Assembly: GCA_964598725.1 (NCBI GenBank)
Contig: CAZRCW010000002.1
Coordinates: forward strand, 335,920 to 399,919
DNA: 64,000 nucleotides
Reading direction: 5' to 3'
Origin: JAGOTP01 sp964598725
GTDB taxonomy: Bacteria; Patescibacteriota; Patescibacteriia; 2-12-FULL-60-25
Part shown: piece by piece, positions 24,364-32,164 of the stretch
Position numbering within the stretch: position 1 is the stretch's first letter
How the letters are laid out: each line of letters begins with the position of its first letter
Translations under genes and position numbers: made by a program
Notes under the pieces: model-generated
Databases searched by the model: none
The model's input: only the letters and a program-made list of their open reading frames with translations
Told to the model about the DNA's origin: nothing

Positions 24364-26265
24364 ATGGACCAACCCTCTTCTGCTCCTACACCAGCCACGA
24401 ATCCGCTGCCACAGCCACCTCAAGCCAGCGGCCATTCGGCTGCCTTCTTGGTTCTTATCAGCCTCGTGATCGGTCTCGTGATCGGTGCTTGCGGCTTCAT
24501 GGTCTGGCAACGGATGGCCCCAAAGCCGGTCCTCGCCCCAACGCCAACCGAAACGACTACAGGAACAAACGAAGGAACAGCTACCTCAACACCGACAACG
24601 CCAACCAGTACCGCGGTGAATATTGATGAAACAGCGGCTAATCTGATGATCGCTTGGAAAGCCGGCAGTATCGTGACGCCAAGCGCCGCCTTCGGCACGC
24701 TTATCCCAAGCAACACACTCGTTGTGAAGAGCCCGAGTAACTACGAGGGTGGCATCGACGAAGCCCTTCCGAATTACACGTTTACCTACGACTACTACGA
24801 GCAGGGTCGCGTGAACGATGGCGCTTACAAAGATTGGCTCGTCTACGGTGCCAAACAAGCCAAGCGCGAAGTCGATCTTGGGATGGACCCAACAACCGCA
24901 CCCACCTTTTTTAATCTCCTCGTATCACCTGATAAAGGGCAGATTCGCATCATTGGGATGAGCGGCTCACCGATCTTTAGCCAGGCTTGGCCAGGCGTAA
25001 AGTTCGCTCCAAATTTCAAGTTGAACTTGAGCACCTTCCCAACAACCATCACGCTTGAGAACGGAAAAATACTGACTCAGGCCGGCATCAGCGCACAAGC
25101 GGTTCCTTCGCCGATCTGTGGTGGTAGCAGCGGCTGTGTTGATCGCTTACCAATCGCTCACACGCAAAACGGGTTAGGCGTCTATGCTGGGGCAACGGCC
25201 GCCTTCTTCCAAGGAGAAGACACCAAACCCGGCTGCGTCATTCTCTACCGTGAGAATGGTGAGGGTATGGCGTATGAAAGCGGCATCGCTTCAGCGATCC
25301 GCGATCCTCAGGTTCCAAACGAACCAGGCTACGTCGCCGCCAAAGTTGTGACACCAAATCAGTTAAGCTGGAACGCACCTTACGCCAATACCTCAACTTT
25401 CCGTGCGCACGAAGTCGGTGGCTGCGGCGGCATCGGCTGTCTCCGCGTGTTGCAGCCAGACGAATTACGCCAAGCCGACATCGTTCAGGCAGGTACGACA
25501 AACATCGGTGAACCAATCTACGTCTACACCCCAGAAGCAATCTCGCGTATTCCAAATGTCTTAAACGAGGTCTACGAACAGTGGTACGAATACGATCAGA
25601 ATGGTCAGAAACCAAGTGTGCAAGTGTTCGTGCAACGCACCAAGGTCCCGCTCTTCTTCTGGAAAGACGCATTCGGTCGTTGGGTTGTCTATAAGAATGC
25701 CGTCGCCGTCCCACTCGCCGAATGTGGTAAACCAGTCATCTACCTCTACCCAACCAAAACGCAGCAGGTCCAAGTGAAACTTCCTTCCTTTATCAACGTT
25801 ACGGTCAGTGAACCGAGCTATCCAACGGAAGGCTGGAACGTCAGCGCTGAACCAAACGGTCAGCTCACCTTGAAGGATGGTTCCACGTTCGGCTCGCTCT
25901 TCTGGGAAGGTCTTGGCGTAAACTATGCTGCACCAACTACGGGCTTCGTCGTGAAGAACGGTCAGGTCTCATCGTTCTTGGATAAGACCCTGACTCGCTA
26001 CGGCTTAAACAGCCAAGAAAAGAAAGAATTCATGGAGTTCTGGGTCCCACGCATGACCGGTGCCCCGTACTACCGAGTGTCGTTCCTTACGAGCGACTGG
26101 AGCCAACAAGTCCCTCTCACTGTCAGCCCTGCCCCAAAAACGAGCATTCGCCTCTTCATGGACTGGCAGCGCTTAGGTGGCCCGATCGATCTCAAAGAAC
26201 CAATGGTAACGACGCCTTCACGTGATGGCTTCACCTTGGTCGAATGGGGAGGATTGCTGCGCTAA
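24364..26265 (+). CDS. Membrane-anchored 633-aa exported protein, KPVIYLYP-containing
   Basis: A Pro-rich cytosolic start, one membrane helix at residues ~25-48, then a Thr/Pro-rich linker (~60-85) and a large extracellular part. Paired cysteines occur in ICGGSSGCVDR and VGGCGGIGCLRV. The block CGKPVIYLYPTKTQQVQVKL is a recurrent signature of uncharacterised bacterial surface proteins, and a beta-rich C-terminus follows (FTLVEWGGLLR end). No peptidase triad is evident. It probably works at the cell surface with the upstream MEMO-like protein, by proximity only. It ends at a strong terminator. Confidence 0.75.
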   Translation: MDQPSSAPTPATNPLPQPPQASGHSAAFLVLISLVIGLVIGACGFMVWQRMAPKPVLAPTPTETTTGTNEGTATSTPTTPTSTAVNIDETAANLMIAWKAGSIVTPSAAFGTLIPSNTLVVKSPSNYEGGIDEALPNYTFTYDYYEQGRVNDGAYKDWLVYGAKQAKREVDLGMDPTTAPTFFNLLVSPDKGQIRIIGMSGSPIFSQAWPGVKFAPNFKLNLSTFPTTITLENGKILTQAGISAQAVPSPICGGSSGCVDRLPIAHTQNGLGVYAGATAAFFQGEDTKPGCVILYRENGEGMAYESGIASAIRDPQVPNEPGYVAAKVVTPNQLSWNAPYANTSTFRAHEVGGCGGIGCLRVLQPDELRQADIVQAGTTNIGEPIYVYTPEAISRIPNVLNEVYEQWYEYDQNGQKPSVQVFVQRTKVPLFFWKDAFGRWVVYKNAVAVPLAECGKPVIYLYPTKTQQVQVKLPSFINVTVSEPSYPTEGWNVSAEPNGQLTLKDGSTFGSLFWEGLGVNYAAPTTGFVVKNGQVSSFLDKTLTRYGLNSQEKKEFMEFWVPRMTGAPYYRVSFLTSDWSQQVPLTVSPAPKTSIRLFMDWQRLGGPIDLKEPMVTTPSRDGFTLVEWGGLLR

Positions 26266-26283
26266 AATAACTATAGAAACACA

Positions 26284-26318
26284 AAGAACGGAACACTCAC
26301 AATGTGTTCCGTTCTTTT
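26284..26318 (+). terminator. Terminator of the MEMO/surface-protein unit
   Basis: AGAACGGAACAC / GTGTTCCGTTCT stem followed by TTTT. Confidence 0.9.
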
Positions 26319-26330
26319 AAAAACATGAAT

Positions 26331-26357
26331 CCGCCGGGTGGAGGATCCACGCGGCGG
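26331..26357 (-). terminator. Stem-loop 3' of the 26373 gene
   Basis: On - , CCGCCG ... CGGCGG encloses TGGA / TCCA. A T-rich run follows within 12 bases. Confidence 0.6.
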
Positions 26358-26372
26358 ACGGTGACGACATCT

Positions 26373-26684
26373 TCAGACGAGACAGTCAGCCTTGAGAGCG
26401 CGACTGAGCCGTCCGATCTGAAAGCGAAAGGACACCGTCTGCCCAACCGTGATCGAGGCCCAGGCCTCATCCGAGACCATGAGCTTGGAGCGCTTCCCCG
26501 ACCGTTCGACGGTCAGGAGATACGCGTAGCGCCCTCGTCCGACAAACTGAGGCTTCTCCGACTTGGCGACAACTCGACCCGTGCCTGTCTCTGACGGACG
26601 TAGGAAGAAATTGGCGATGTCCCAGAGAAGGTTGAGGACCAACAAGCCAGGAATGACCGCTCCAAAGATCCAAAGAATGAACAT
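26373..26684 (-). CDS. Small membrane-anchored protein (accessory class)
   Basis: A 103-aa protein: one N-terminal membrane helix (FILWIFGAVIPGLLVLNLLW) and a ~70-aa basic beta-rich domain (GRYAYLLTVERSGKRSKLMV), which resembles a small SH3/OB-like barrel facing the cytosol. ATG at 26684 has GAGGTG 7-8 bases upstream. The promoter is TTGACA-N17-TAATAT (26750-26722). TGA stop. No family recognised. Confidence 0.65.
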   Translation of the reverse strand: MFILWIFGAVIPGLLVLNLLWDIANFFLRPSETGTGRVVAKSEKPQFVGRGRYAYLLTVERSGKRSKLMVSDEAWASITVGQTVSFRFQIGRLSRALKADCLV

Positions 26685-26721
26685 GTGCGCACCTCACTTC
26701 CGAACCAGACACTAACGGAAT

Positions 26722-26750
26722 ATATTATCACCAAATGACTTCTTTGTCAA
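26722..26750 (-). promoter_or_regulatory. Promoter of the 26373 gene
   Basis: Minus strand TTGACA (26750-26745), 17 bases, TAATAT (26727-26722), near-perfect consensus. Confidence 0.8.
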
Positions 26751-26762
26751 TCGATGATGAAA

Positions 26763-26809
26763 CCAAAAAACATCCTGAACCATAATGGTTCAGGATGTTT
26801 TTTGGTTTC
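26763..26809. terminator. Bidirectional terminator
   Basis: AAACCAAAAAACATCCTGAACC / GGTTCAGGATGTTTTTTGGTTT, a very long perfect stem. It terminates the 26808 gene on -. Confidence 0.9.
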
Positions 26810-27734
26810 ATCCAAGCATCAAGTTAAGGGACTTCCAGATATCTGGCGCTACTTGTTCGCTTAAGCGATTCATAGCCCTCTCAAGCGCAAATGGGTGGCC
26901 GTTGATAAGACTCTGTCCAAGACTCGCTTCCAATAGCTCTTTCAATCGAGCTGTTGGGACGCGCAATTCTTCACCATGCTGCTGTACAAATAATTGCAGC
27001 ATACGAATAAGTTGCGCTTCTACCTTAGACTCAATTTGGATTCGTCTCATACCGGCTTCTGCATCCGGCATTTCATAAGCCATCTTACCAAGCAACTCGT
27101 TAAGAATCGCCGGGTACCGCCGGGCGAGCGTATGACTGAGTAAATCATTTACCCCTAAACCAAACTCTCTGCTTTCATAATAATTTTGAGGCGCACCTGC
27201 CGGCGGGAATAGGAGCCCATCAATAAGATACGTCAGTCGACGACGACCACTTTCTTCTGCTTCTTTTGGATCCGCCCCAACAGATCGTTCTTGTGTCGCC
27301 ACTTCGTGCTGATCATCTTCAGCCTCTAACAGCGCGAGGACTGCCTCAGCTTTCCCTTTTAACTCTTCGCCCAATTTTATATACCCCATCCACTCTCTCC
27401 AGGCCCTTCCAACGATCAATAATCCATATCGCATGATGAGCCCTTCATCCAACATTCGCTTCATCTCTTCTGGAGTAGCGGAATCATGATTTAATGCGGA
27501 ACCTGAAGAGATGATACGAGCGAACTCATAAGAAATGCGTCTTTTTTCTTCTGGGGTCACTTGCTGAAGGACTTCGCGACCAGTCGCCTCAGCTAAACGT
27601 CTCGCGTCTGAGTTGAGGGCGCGATGTTCTTCAAGCACATTCAAACCAACTGGTCTGATGCGTGGTTGGGTTGCGCGCGTATTTGCAGGAGCAGAAGGAG
27701 GCGCTTCACCTGGATTCTTTCTTCCCGTGTTCAT
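26808..27734 (-). CDS. Hypothetical helical protein, 308 aa
   Basis: The start is set at the ATG at 27734 (MNTGRKNPGEAPPS), a few bases after an A+T-rich -10-like region. The longer frame would read through the tRNA fragment and is rejected. The first ~30 residues are disordered, then the protein is mostly helical and acidic (KGKAEAVLALLEAEDDQHE), without membrane segments. No family recognised. It resembles large cytoplasmic helical proteins of unknown role common in CPR genomes. Confidence 0.7.
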   Translation of the reverse strand: MNTGRKNPGEAPPSAPANTRATQPRIRPVGLNVLEEHRALNSDARRLAEATGREVLQQVTPEEKRRISYEFARIISSGSALNHDSATPEEMKRMLDEGLIMRYGLLIVGRAWREWMGYIKLGEELKGKAEAVLALLEAEDDQHEVATQERSVGADPKEAEESGRRRLTYLIDGLLFPPAGAPQNYYESREFGLGVNDLLSHTLARRYPAILNELLGKMAYEMPDAEAGMRRIQIESKVEAQLIRMLQLFVQQHGEELRVPTARLKELLEASLGQSLINGHPFALERAMNRLSEQVAPDIWKSLNLMLG

Positions 27735-27773
27735 AAACCCCAGTTTATCATATTTGCCATCCGCTGATGAGAA

Positions 27774-27805
27774 ACAAAAACACCGCCTTACGGCGATGTG
27801 TTTGT
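27774..27805 (-). terminator. Original terminator of the disrupted tRNA locus
   Basis: On - , ACACATCGCCG / CGGCGGTGT-like stem followed by TTTTTG, directly after the tRNA 3' fragment. Confidence 0.7.
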
Positions 27806-27830
27806 TGGTAGCTCCAAGGGGAGTCGAACC
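27806..27830 (-). repeat. Attachment site copy: duplicated 3' end of tRNA-Glu
   Basis: This 25-bp sequence is identical to 29568-29592. On - it spells the T-arm 3' strand, acceptor 3' strand and CCA of tRNA-Glu, but no matching 5' half lies upstream. This is the expected scar of integration into a tRNA 3' end. Confidence 0.85.
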
Positions 27831-28086
27831 GCTGCAACAGCTTGAGCGGACATCACCATTACCGTTCAACCAAGCCACGATCACTTCCGAAGACTTTTTC
27901 GCCGGTTGTATCTAGAAATCTCTAAAAATCCCCTGATGTTCCTCACTCCGAGGCAATGAGTGGGCAAGCACTAGACCATCCACAAGCCGTCGTAAAAAGG
28001 CGCGCTTTCCCCATCTTATACGTTGACGCACAACACCGCAGAATAAACTTACACCCCTCATAACTCATCTCACACTTACACATTCT
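27831..28086. other. Non-coding flank between attachment site and integrase
   Basis: No supported gene. The first ~60 bases show tRNA-like fragments (a TGGTTGAACGGTAATGG D-loop-like stretch on -), but no acceptor stem can be formed. The integrase promoter probably lies near 28022-28045 (TTGACG, TAAACT at 15-base spacing, weak). Confidence 0.4.
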
Positions 28087-29154
28087 ATGTCAGCAAGAAA
28101 GATTGGCCCGTCTTGGTGGGTCGACTTCCGATTCGGCAAAACACGCTACCGAAAGCGCAGCCCACTCAATACCCGTGATGGCGCTCTTGATTACGAAGCG
28201 AATATCCGACAGAAGCTCGCACGCGGGGAACCGATCACAGTCACGCTCGCCAACGGCCGAACTTTCGCGGACTTCGCTGCCGAGTGGATGAGGAAGTACG
28301 TCTCGACCAACAATCGGAACTCGGAGCAGATCTCCAAGAAGCGAAAGCTTGCGAAGCACATCCTCCCCTACTTCGGCCACTTGGCCCTTCATGAAGTCAC
28401 CGCTCTGAAGATCGAGAACTTCAAAACACAAAAATTCGAGGAAGGCCTATCTCCGAAGTCGATCAATAACTTCCTGACGATACTCAACAAGTGCCTGCAA
28501 ACCGCCCAAGAATGGCAGCTCCTGGCTCGTGTTCCAAAAATACGTTGGATGCGTGTTCCGCCTCAACGCGCCGAGCACCTTTCCCCTGAAGAATGCGAGC
28601 AACTACTTGAAGCTGCGAAGTACAAACCATTCTGGCGCAATATGATCTTCTGTGGTTTACGAACGGGACTTCGACTTGGTGAGCTCATCGGCCTTCGCTG
28701 GGAAGACATCGACCTCGATCGCCGTACGATCCACGTCAATCGATCCGTGGTTTATGGTATCGAAGATGCTCCGAAGAATAATCGCACGCGGGTAGTTCCC
28801 CTATGCGCAGACATCTACGAATGCCTTTTAGCGTTCCCCTCGAAGAAGGGTCTGGTGTTCCCGCAGCCGAATGGCGATCCGTTAAACTACAACCTGGCCC
28901 AGTGGGGCTTGGGATCTATTCGCTTGCGTATTGGTATGCGCCGGATTGGCTGGCACGCCTTGAGACATACATTCGCTTCCCAGCTCGTAACCAAGGGGGT
29001 ATCACTGCGAGCAGTTCAGGAACTCTTAGGCCATTCGACAATACAGATGACTATGCGATACTCCCACTTGGCGCCCAGCACACTGCATGCAGCCGTTCAA
29101 GTTCTGAATCAGAATACACAAGACATGGCAACAGAGGCGACTCCCATACACTAA
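28087..29154 (+). CDS. Phage-type tyrosine recombinase/integrase
   Basis: A 355-aa integrase. An N-terminal AP2-like arm domain (WWVDFRFGKTRYRKRS, residues ~9-60) and a SAM-like core-binding domain (~65-160) precede the catalytic domain. Catalytic residues are visible: Arg in TGLRLGELIGLRW, Lys in KNNRTRVVPL, HxxR in WHALRHTFAS, His in LGHSTIQMT, and the nucleophile Tyr in MRYSHLAP. It would integrate or excise DNA at the adjacent tRNA-Glu gene, where a 25-bp repeat flanks it. TAA stop. No SD is visible. Confidence 0.92.
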   Translation: MSARKIGPSWWVDFRFGKTRYRKRSPLNTRDGALDYEANIRQKLARGEPITVTLANGRTFADFAAEWMRKYVSTNNRNSEQISKKRKLAKHILPYFGHLALHEVTALKIENFKTQKFEEGLSPKSINNFLTILNKCLQTAQEWQLLARVPKIRWMRVPPQRAEHLSPEECEQLLEAAKYKPFWRNMIFCGLRTGLRLGELIGLRWEDIDLDRRTIHVNRSVVYGIEDAPKNNRTRVVPLCADIYECLLAFPSKKGLVFPQPNGDPLNYNLAQWGLGSIRLRIGMRRIGWHALRHTFASQLVTKGVSLRAVQELLGHSTIQMTMRYSHLAPSTLHAAVQVLNQNTQDMATEATPIH

Positions 29155-29398
29155 TGCCTTGCGATCCCACCTCTCCGCTCATGACAAATATACTACTGCC
29201 GGCGCTCGTATATTCCGCTGTGAATCTGCAAGATGGTGTCTGAATACAGCTCCGAACCGATTCAAATGCCTTTTCTATGGAGCGAATCAGTTCCGGGTAG
29301 GTGAGCTGTGCTACTTGTGTCTCGGTGGGAATATAGTCGATGCATCGACCCTTCCGTTCGGTTAAGAGTTGGTTTAGCGAGATAGTTACTTTCGTCAT
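29051..29398 (-). CDS. Possible small gene antisense to the integrase 3' end
   Basis: From the ATG at 29398 a 115-aa frame begins MTKVTISLNQLLTERKGRCI and overlaps the last 104 bases of the integrase on the opposite strand. The first ~60 residues look protein-like (helical, LTYPELIRSIEKAFESVRS), the rest less so. No SD. If real it would be the only other gene of the 1.8-kb element, where an excisionase is expected, but no HTH is evident. An incidental ORF is at least as likely. Confidence 0.3.
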   Translation of the reverse strand: MTKVTISLNQLLTERKGRCIDYIPTETQVAQLTYPELIRSIEKAFESVRSCIQTPSCRFTAEYTSAGSSIFVMSGEVGSQGISVWESPLLPCLVYSDSELERLHAVCWAPSGSIA

Positions 29399-29537
29399 AT
29401 TGGATTCGTTTGTTTTAGATGTGGACTTTATTAATTTTGTGTCCCGGCGATCAGAGTATACGAAGCTGCTTTTGACTTGAGAAGAGGCTAGCGAATGCGT
29501 TGGGCAAGATCTTGGGCAATTAATCGATCGGTAATAC

Positions 29538-29566
29538 AAAAACACCGCTTGTTAGCGGCGTTTCTG
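29538..29566 (-). terminator. Terminator after tRNA-Glu
   Basis: On - , CGCCGCTAACAAGCGGTG hairpin followed by TTTTTGT, directly 3' of the CCA end. Confidence 0.8.
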
Positions 29567-29567
29567 A

Positions 29568-29642
29568 TGGTAGCTCCAAGGGGAGTCGAACCCCTATTAA
29601 CGGCTTGAAAAGCCGCTGTCCTAACCACTAGACGATGGAGCC
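29568..29642 (-). tRNA. tRNA-Glu (anticodon TTC)
   Basis: Cloverleaf on - : acceptor GGCTCCA / TGGAGCT, D-arm GTCTAGTGGTTAGGAC, anticodon stem GCGGC / GCCGT with loop TTTTCAA (anticodon TTC), T-arm GGGGTTCGACTCCCC, and an encoded CCA. Its 3' 25 bases are repeated at 27806-27830, marking it as the integration site of the neighbouring integrase element. Confidence 0.95.
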
Positions 29643-29739
29643 ATAAACCTGGCTGCGGAACCTATTTGCGTCGGCAGGATATCCATCTTTGAGCGCTCCG
29701 TCAAGCCATTCGAGCCACTCTTCGTTCCAAGAAAGCCTT

Positions 29740-29778
29740 GAAAAAGAGAGATGCTCGCCCGTTTCCGGTAGAGCACCG
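29740..29778 (-). terminator. Terminator of the 29811 gene
   Basis: On - , GGTGCTC / GAGCATC stem (one G-U pair) followed by TCTCTTTTTC. A second hairpin GACACGT / ACGTGTC overlaps the stop codon. Confidence 0.6.
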
Positions 29779-29810
29779 GGAACAGGCAGGGCGACACGTC
29801 GGGGAACGTG

Positions 29811-30086
29811 TCAGAAACGAAGGCAGTATGGGATGGCGCGGTTCACGCGGCGGCGGGCACGCGTAGCGACATCTTGGAGCGTGTCGATGGGGTGCATCGC
29901 CGCGCTCGCGATGTCCGTCGCCCACAAGAAGCCACGAACGACGAAGCCAGCACCCAGAACGAACAGGCCCGGCGGAGCATCGTACTCGTCGCTCCAGCCT
30001 GGATACGAGCCGCCAGCCGCCCACGGCTCCCGAGCGCAGACGCAGACGGGTCCAGGGCAGAAACAACCACGCGACGGTGACGTCAT
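29811..30086 (-). CDS. Small membrane protein, Cys-rich (accessory class)
   Basis: A 91-aa protein from the ATG at 30086, with GGAGGG 8 bases upstream and promoter TTGTCA-N17-TGAAAT (30172-30144). The N-terminal part has a cysteine cluster (RGCFCPGPVCVCAREPW), followed by one membrane segment (GLFVLGAGFVVRGFLWATDI) and a basic C-terminus. No family recognised. Overlapping frames on the other strand are similar in length but lack an SD, so this reading is preferred. Confidence 0.55.
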   Translation of the reverse strand: MTSPSRGCFCPGPVCVCAREPWAAGGSYPGWSDEYDAPPGLFVLGAGFVVRGFLWATDIASAAMHPIDTLQDVATRARRRVNRAIPYCLRF

Positions 30087-30143
30087 CGAATTACCCTCCG
30101 CGGTTCGCCATGGATGTTGATGAAAAAGGCGTACCGCCTTCTC

Positions 30144-30172
30144 ATTTCAGCGCGTGGCGCTAAAGCTGACAA
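30144..30172 (-). promoter_or_regulatory. Promoter of the 29811 gene
   Basis: Minus strand TTGTCA (30172-30167), 17 bases, TGAAAT (30149-30144). Confidence 0.55.
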
Positions 30173-30201
30173 GGCGAAACACATTTTGTTGAAATTCGTT
30201 T

Positions 30202-30231
30202 GGCGCGGGGAGCTGAGCCACTCCCCGCGCC
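30202..30231 (-). terminator. Terminator of the 30239 gene
   Basis: GGCGCGGGGAG / CTCCCCGCGCC perfect stem 7 bases after the stop. T-tract weak. Confidence 0.7.
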
Positions 30232-30238
30232 TCCGAGT

Positions 30239-30838
30239 TCAGGCAATCCGACACCGACCAAGACAGGTCAGCTTCCGGCCCTCGGGCAGATACTCGGCCC
30301 ACCAGGCGTCGAGAGCCGTCGGACGCAGGTGTCCCGTCAGGGCTTCCGCCGGGAGCGATGGAGCACTCACCGACTGATCCACCAGGCCGAACTGCTTGAG
30401 CAGCGGCAGATAGAGCCTCCTTGACGCAGCATCCGCTGGATCAGGCCCCGGGAAGACCGCAGCCGACATGATCGGCGCAATCGCCTCCCATTCAGCACGC
30501 GTGCCCACCTGGAACGCGACATGCGTCAGACTGGGCGTGAACGGCCTCTCCTCGGCGAACCCTCGCCCCAGGAGAATTGGCAGCACCGATAGGCGGTCCA
30601 CACCCGGGGTAAAAGCCATCCCGAGCGGAACCGCCACATCGCCCTCAACAGCGGCCGCAAAAACAGCGGCAGCCACGATCTCCCCCTTCGACTGATAGCC
30701 GATGAAGGTGTTTCTACGATCCGTGATCTGCTCCTGCGTAGTCTTGCCAAACCGCTCCATAGAGCGCATCAGCGGCGGGGGGATTCCCACACCGCTCTGG
30801 AACCTAGCAACCCCATCCTGACCACCCATGTACGTCAC
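30239..30838 (-). CDS. Hypothetical protein, 199 aa (accessory class)
   Basis: GTG start at 30838 with GGGGTGAG 2-5 bases upstream; an ATG three codons later is an alternative. The product is soluble, alpha/beta in character (VAAAVFAAAVEGDVAVPLGM), with Pro-rich loops and a C-terminal GRKLTCLGRCRIA. No family recognised. The promoter is TTGATA-N17-TAGATT (30935-30907), the stop TGA, and a strong stem-loop follows. Confidence 0.65.
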   Translation of the reverse strand: MTYMGGQDGVARFQSGVGIPPPLMRSMERFGKTTQEQITDRRNTFIGYQSKGEIVAAAVFAAAVEGDVAVPLGMAFTPGVDRLSVLPILLGRGFAEERPFTPSLTHVAFQVGTRAEWEAIAPIMSAAVFPGPDPADAASRRLYLPLLKQFGLVDQSVSAPSLPAEALTGHLRPTALDAWWAEYLPEGRKLTCLGRCRIA

Positions 30839-30906
30839 GTCTCACCCCACAGCTTCGCGTCGTTTACGCGGTATCCTTCAACGCCCCATGCGCGAAGGAA
30901 TCAGAT

Positions 30907-30935
30907 AATCTAAAAGCTGCGCAACCATTTATCAA
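30907..30935 (-). promoter_or_regulatory. Promoter of the 30239 gene
   Basis: Minus strand TTGATA (30935-30930), 17 bases, TAGATT (30912-30907). Confidence 0.65.
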
Positions 30936-30969
30936 GAGAGGCTCCATTTTTTCTAAAGATCCTCTCTCT

Positions 30970-31025
30970 AAAAACACAGCGACCTCCCGTCCTCAGCTCC
31001 GGAAGCCGGAAGAGGACGGGAGGTC
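30970..31025 (-). terminator. Nested terminator of the 31045 gene
   Basis: On - , 14-bp arms GACCTCCCGTCCTC / GAGGACGGGAGGTC enclose CCGG-CTT-CCGG and are followed by GCTGTGTTTTTAG. Confidence 0.9.
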
Positions 31026-31044
31026 AAACGCGAGAGCGCTCGCG

Positions 31045-31296
31045 TCAGGTGGGCTGCATCACGATGAGACGATCGATCCGGCGGCGGACCGAAGCGGCGA
31101 CATTTCGCCCGAGCTCACAGACCAGACCGGGGCCGATACGGCTCCCCTCACCGATGACGAAAATCGCCCCGAAGACGACGAGAGCCGCGGTCTCACTCAG
31201 CTCCCGTGCAAGACCGATGACTTCTTTCCCTTCGTAGCGGCAACCGAACCGCCCGAACCCAGACCGTTGTGAAACACGAGATGTGATTCGCACCAT
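31045..31296 (-). CDS. Small protein, 83 aa (accessory class)
   Basis: ATG at 31296 (MVRITSRVSQ) with AGGAGG 8 bases upstream. The basic N-terminus is followed by a hydrophobic stretch (TAALVVFGAIFVIGEGSRIG), possibly membrane-associated, and a basic helix NVAASVRRRIDRLIV. No family recognised. The promoter is TTGATA-N17-TTAGAT (31371-31343), the stop TGA, with a nested terminator. Confidence 0.65.
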   Translation of the reverse strand: MVRITSRVSQRSGFGRFGCRYEGKEVIGLARELSETAALVVFGAIFVIGEGSRIGPGLVCELGRNVAASVRRRIDRLIVMQPT

Positions 31297-31342
31297 GCTG
31301 ACCCTCCTAGCAACCGCTGGTTGAAGAAATTGCGGCCCCACC

Positions 31343-31371
31343 ATCTAAACCGACACGTAATAAACTATCAA
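31343..31371 (-). promoter_or_regulatory. Promoter of the 31045 gene
   Basis: Minus strand TTGATA (31371-31366), 17 bases, TTAGAT (31348-31343). It overlaps the start of the trmD 3' end region. Confidence 0.6.
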
Positions 31372-31375
31372 GCCT

Positions 31376-32086
31376 TTACGACGTGCTCCGTTTCATCTGC
31401 CCCTTCCGCCAAGCAGCGATCTTGGCATGATCACCCGATAGCAAAATCTCTGGGATCTCCCAGGTCTTTTTTCCAACCGTATACTTCTCTGGACGTGTGT
31501 ACTGAGGATATTCCAAGAGACCTTCCTCGGTGTGTGACTCAGTATCCAGTGAAGCCTCTTCTCCCAACACCCCAGGACGCAAACGCGAAGCCGCATCTGT
31601 CATCACAAGCGCAGCCAGTTCTCCTCCGGTTAAGACAAACGAACCGATCGAAAGTTCTTCATCAATCAACTGTTCGGTGATGCGTTCATCCACCCCTTCA
31701 TACCGCCCACACAAAAAGACCAACCGATCGTACTGGGCTAAACGCACTGCATCCGCCTGTTGAAAACGCTTCCCCTTGGCACTCGTTAAAATAACGCGTG
31801 TTTTTTTGGCGCTGGCCGTTGGTGCCCCGTCCTTCTTGCGAACCTTCAACGCAACCAACGCTTCATGGAATGGAGCAATTTTCATCACCATTCCCGGACC
31901 GCCACCGAACGGACGATCATCGACCGTCTGGTGACGATCATGCGTCCACTGACGCAACTGATGCGCCTTTAATTCGAGTTTTCCGTCACGCATTGCGCGC
32001 CCCAACATCGCCCCATCCAAATAGGGCTGCACGAACTCCGGGAAGATCGTGAGGATATCAACTTTGAGCGGTGAGCGCTTAGGCAT
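31376..32086 (-). CDS. trmD: tRNA (guanine37-N1)-methyltransferase TrmD
   Basis: A 236-aa SPOUT methyltransferase that makes m1G37 in tRNAs and so prevents frameshifting. Motifs are ILTIFPEFVQPYLDGAMLGR, RPFGGGPGMVMK, LCGRYEGVDERI (SAM-binding trefoil knot), IGSFVLTGGELAALVM, and LLSGDHAKIAAWRKGQ. Length is normal. A -10-like TAGGCT sits 6 bases before the ATG and there is no SD, so the mRNA is probably leaderless. It neighbours khpA, divergent from rpsP; these genes commonly cluster in bacteria. Confidence 0.96.
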   Translation of the reverse strand: MPKRSPLKVDILTIFPEFVQPYLDGAMLGRAMRDGKLELKAHQLRQWTHDRHQTVDDRPFGGGPGMVMKIAPFHEALVALKVRKKDGAPTASAKKTRVILTSAKGKRFQQADAVRLAQYDRLVFLCGRYEGVDERITEQLIDEELSIGSFVLTGGELAALVMTDAASRLRPGVLGEEASLDTESHTEEGLLEYPQYTRPEKYTVGKKTWEIPEILLSGDHAKIAAWRKGQMKRSTS

Positions 32087-32115
32087 GAGGCTAGCCTAAC
32101 GAAAATCACTGAATA

Positions 32116-32147
32116 AAAACAGACCAAGCATGCTTGGTCTGTTTTTT
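32116..32147 (-). terminator. Terminator of khpA
   Basis: AAAACAGACCAAGCA / TGCTTGGTCTGTTTTTT, perfect stem. Confidence 0.9.
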
Positions 32148-32164
32148 CGGTTGCTGTGTTGAGA

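Noticed and set aside
27806..27900. A complete second tRNA at 27.8 kb
   Set aside because: Only the T-arm 3' strand and acceptor/CCA end are present; no 5' acceptor strand pairs with it, so it is an attachment-site fragment.
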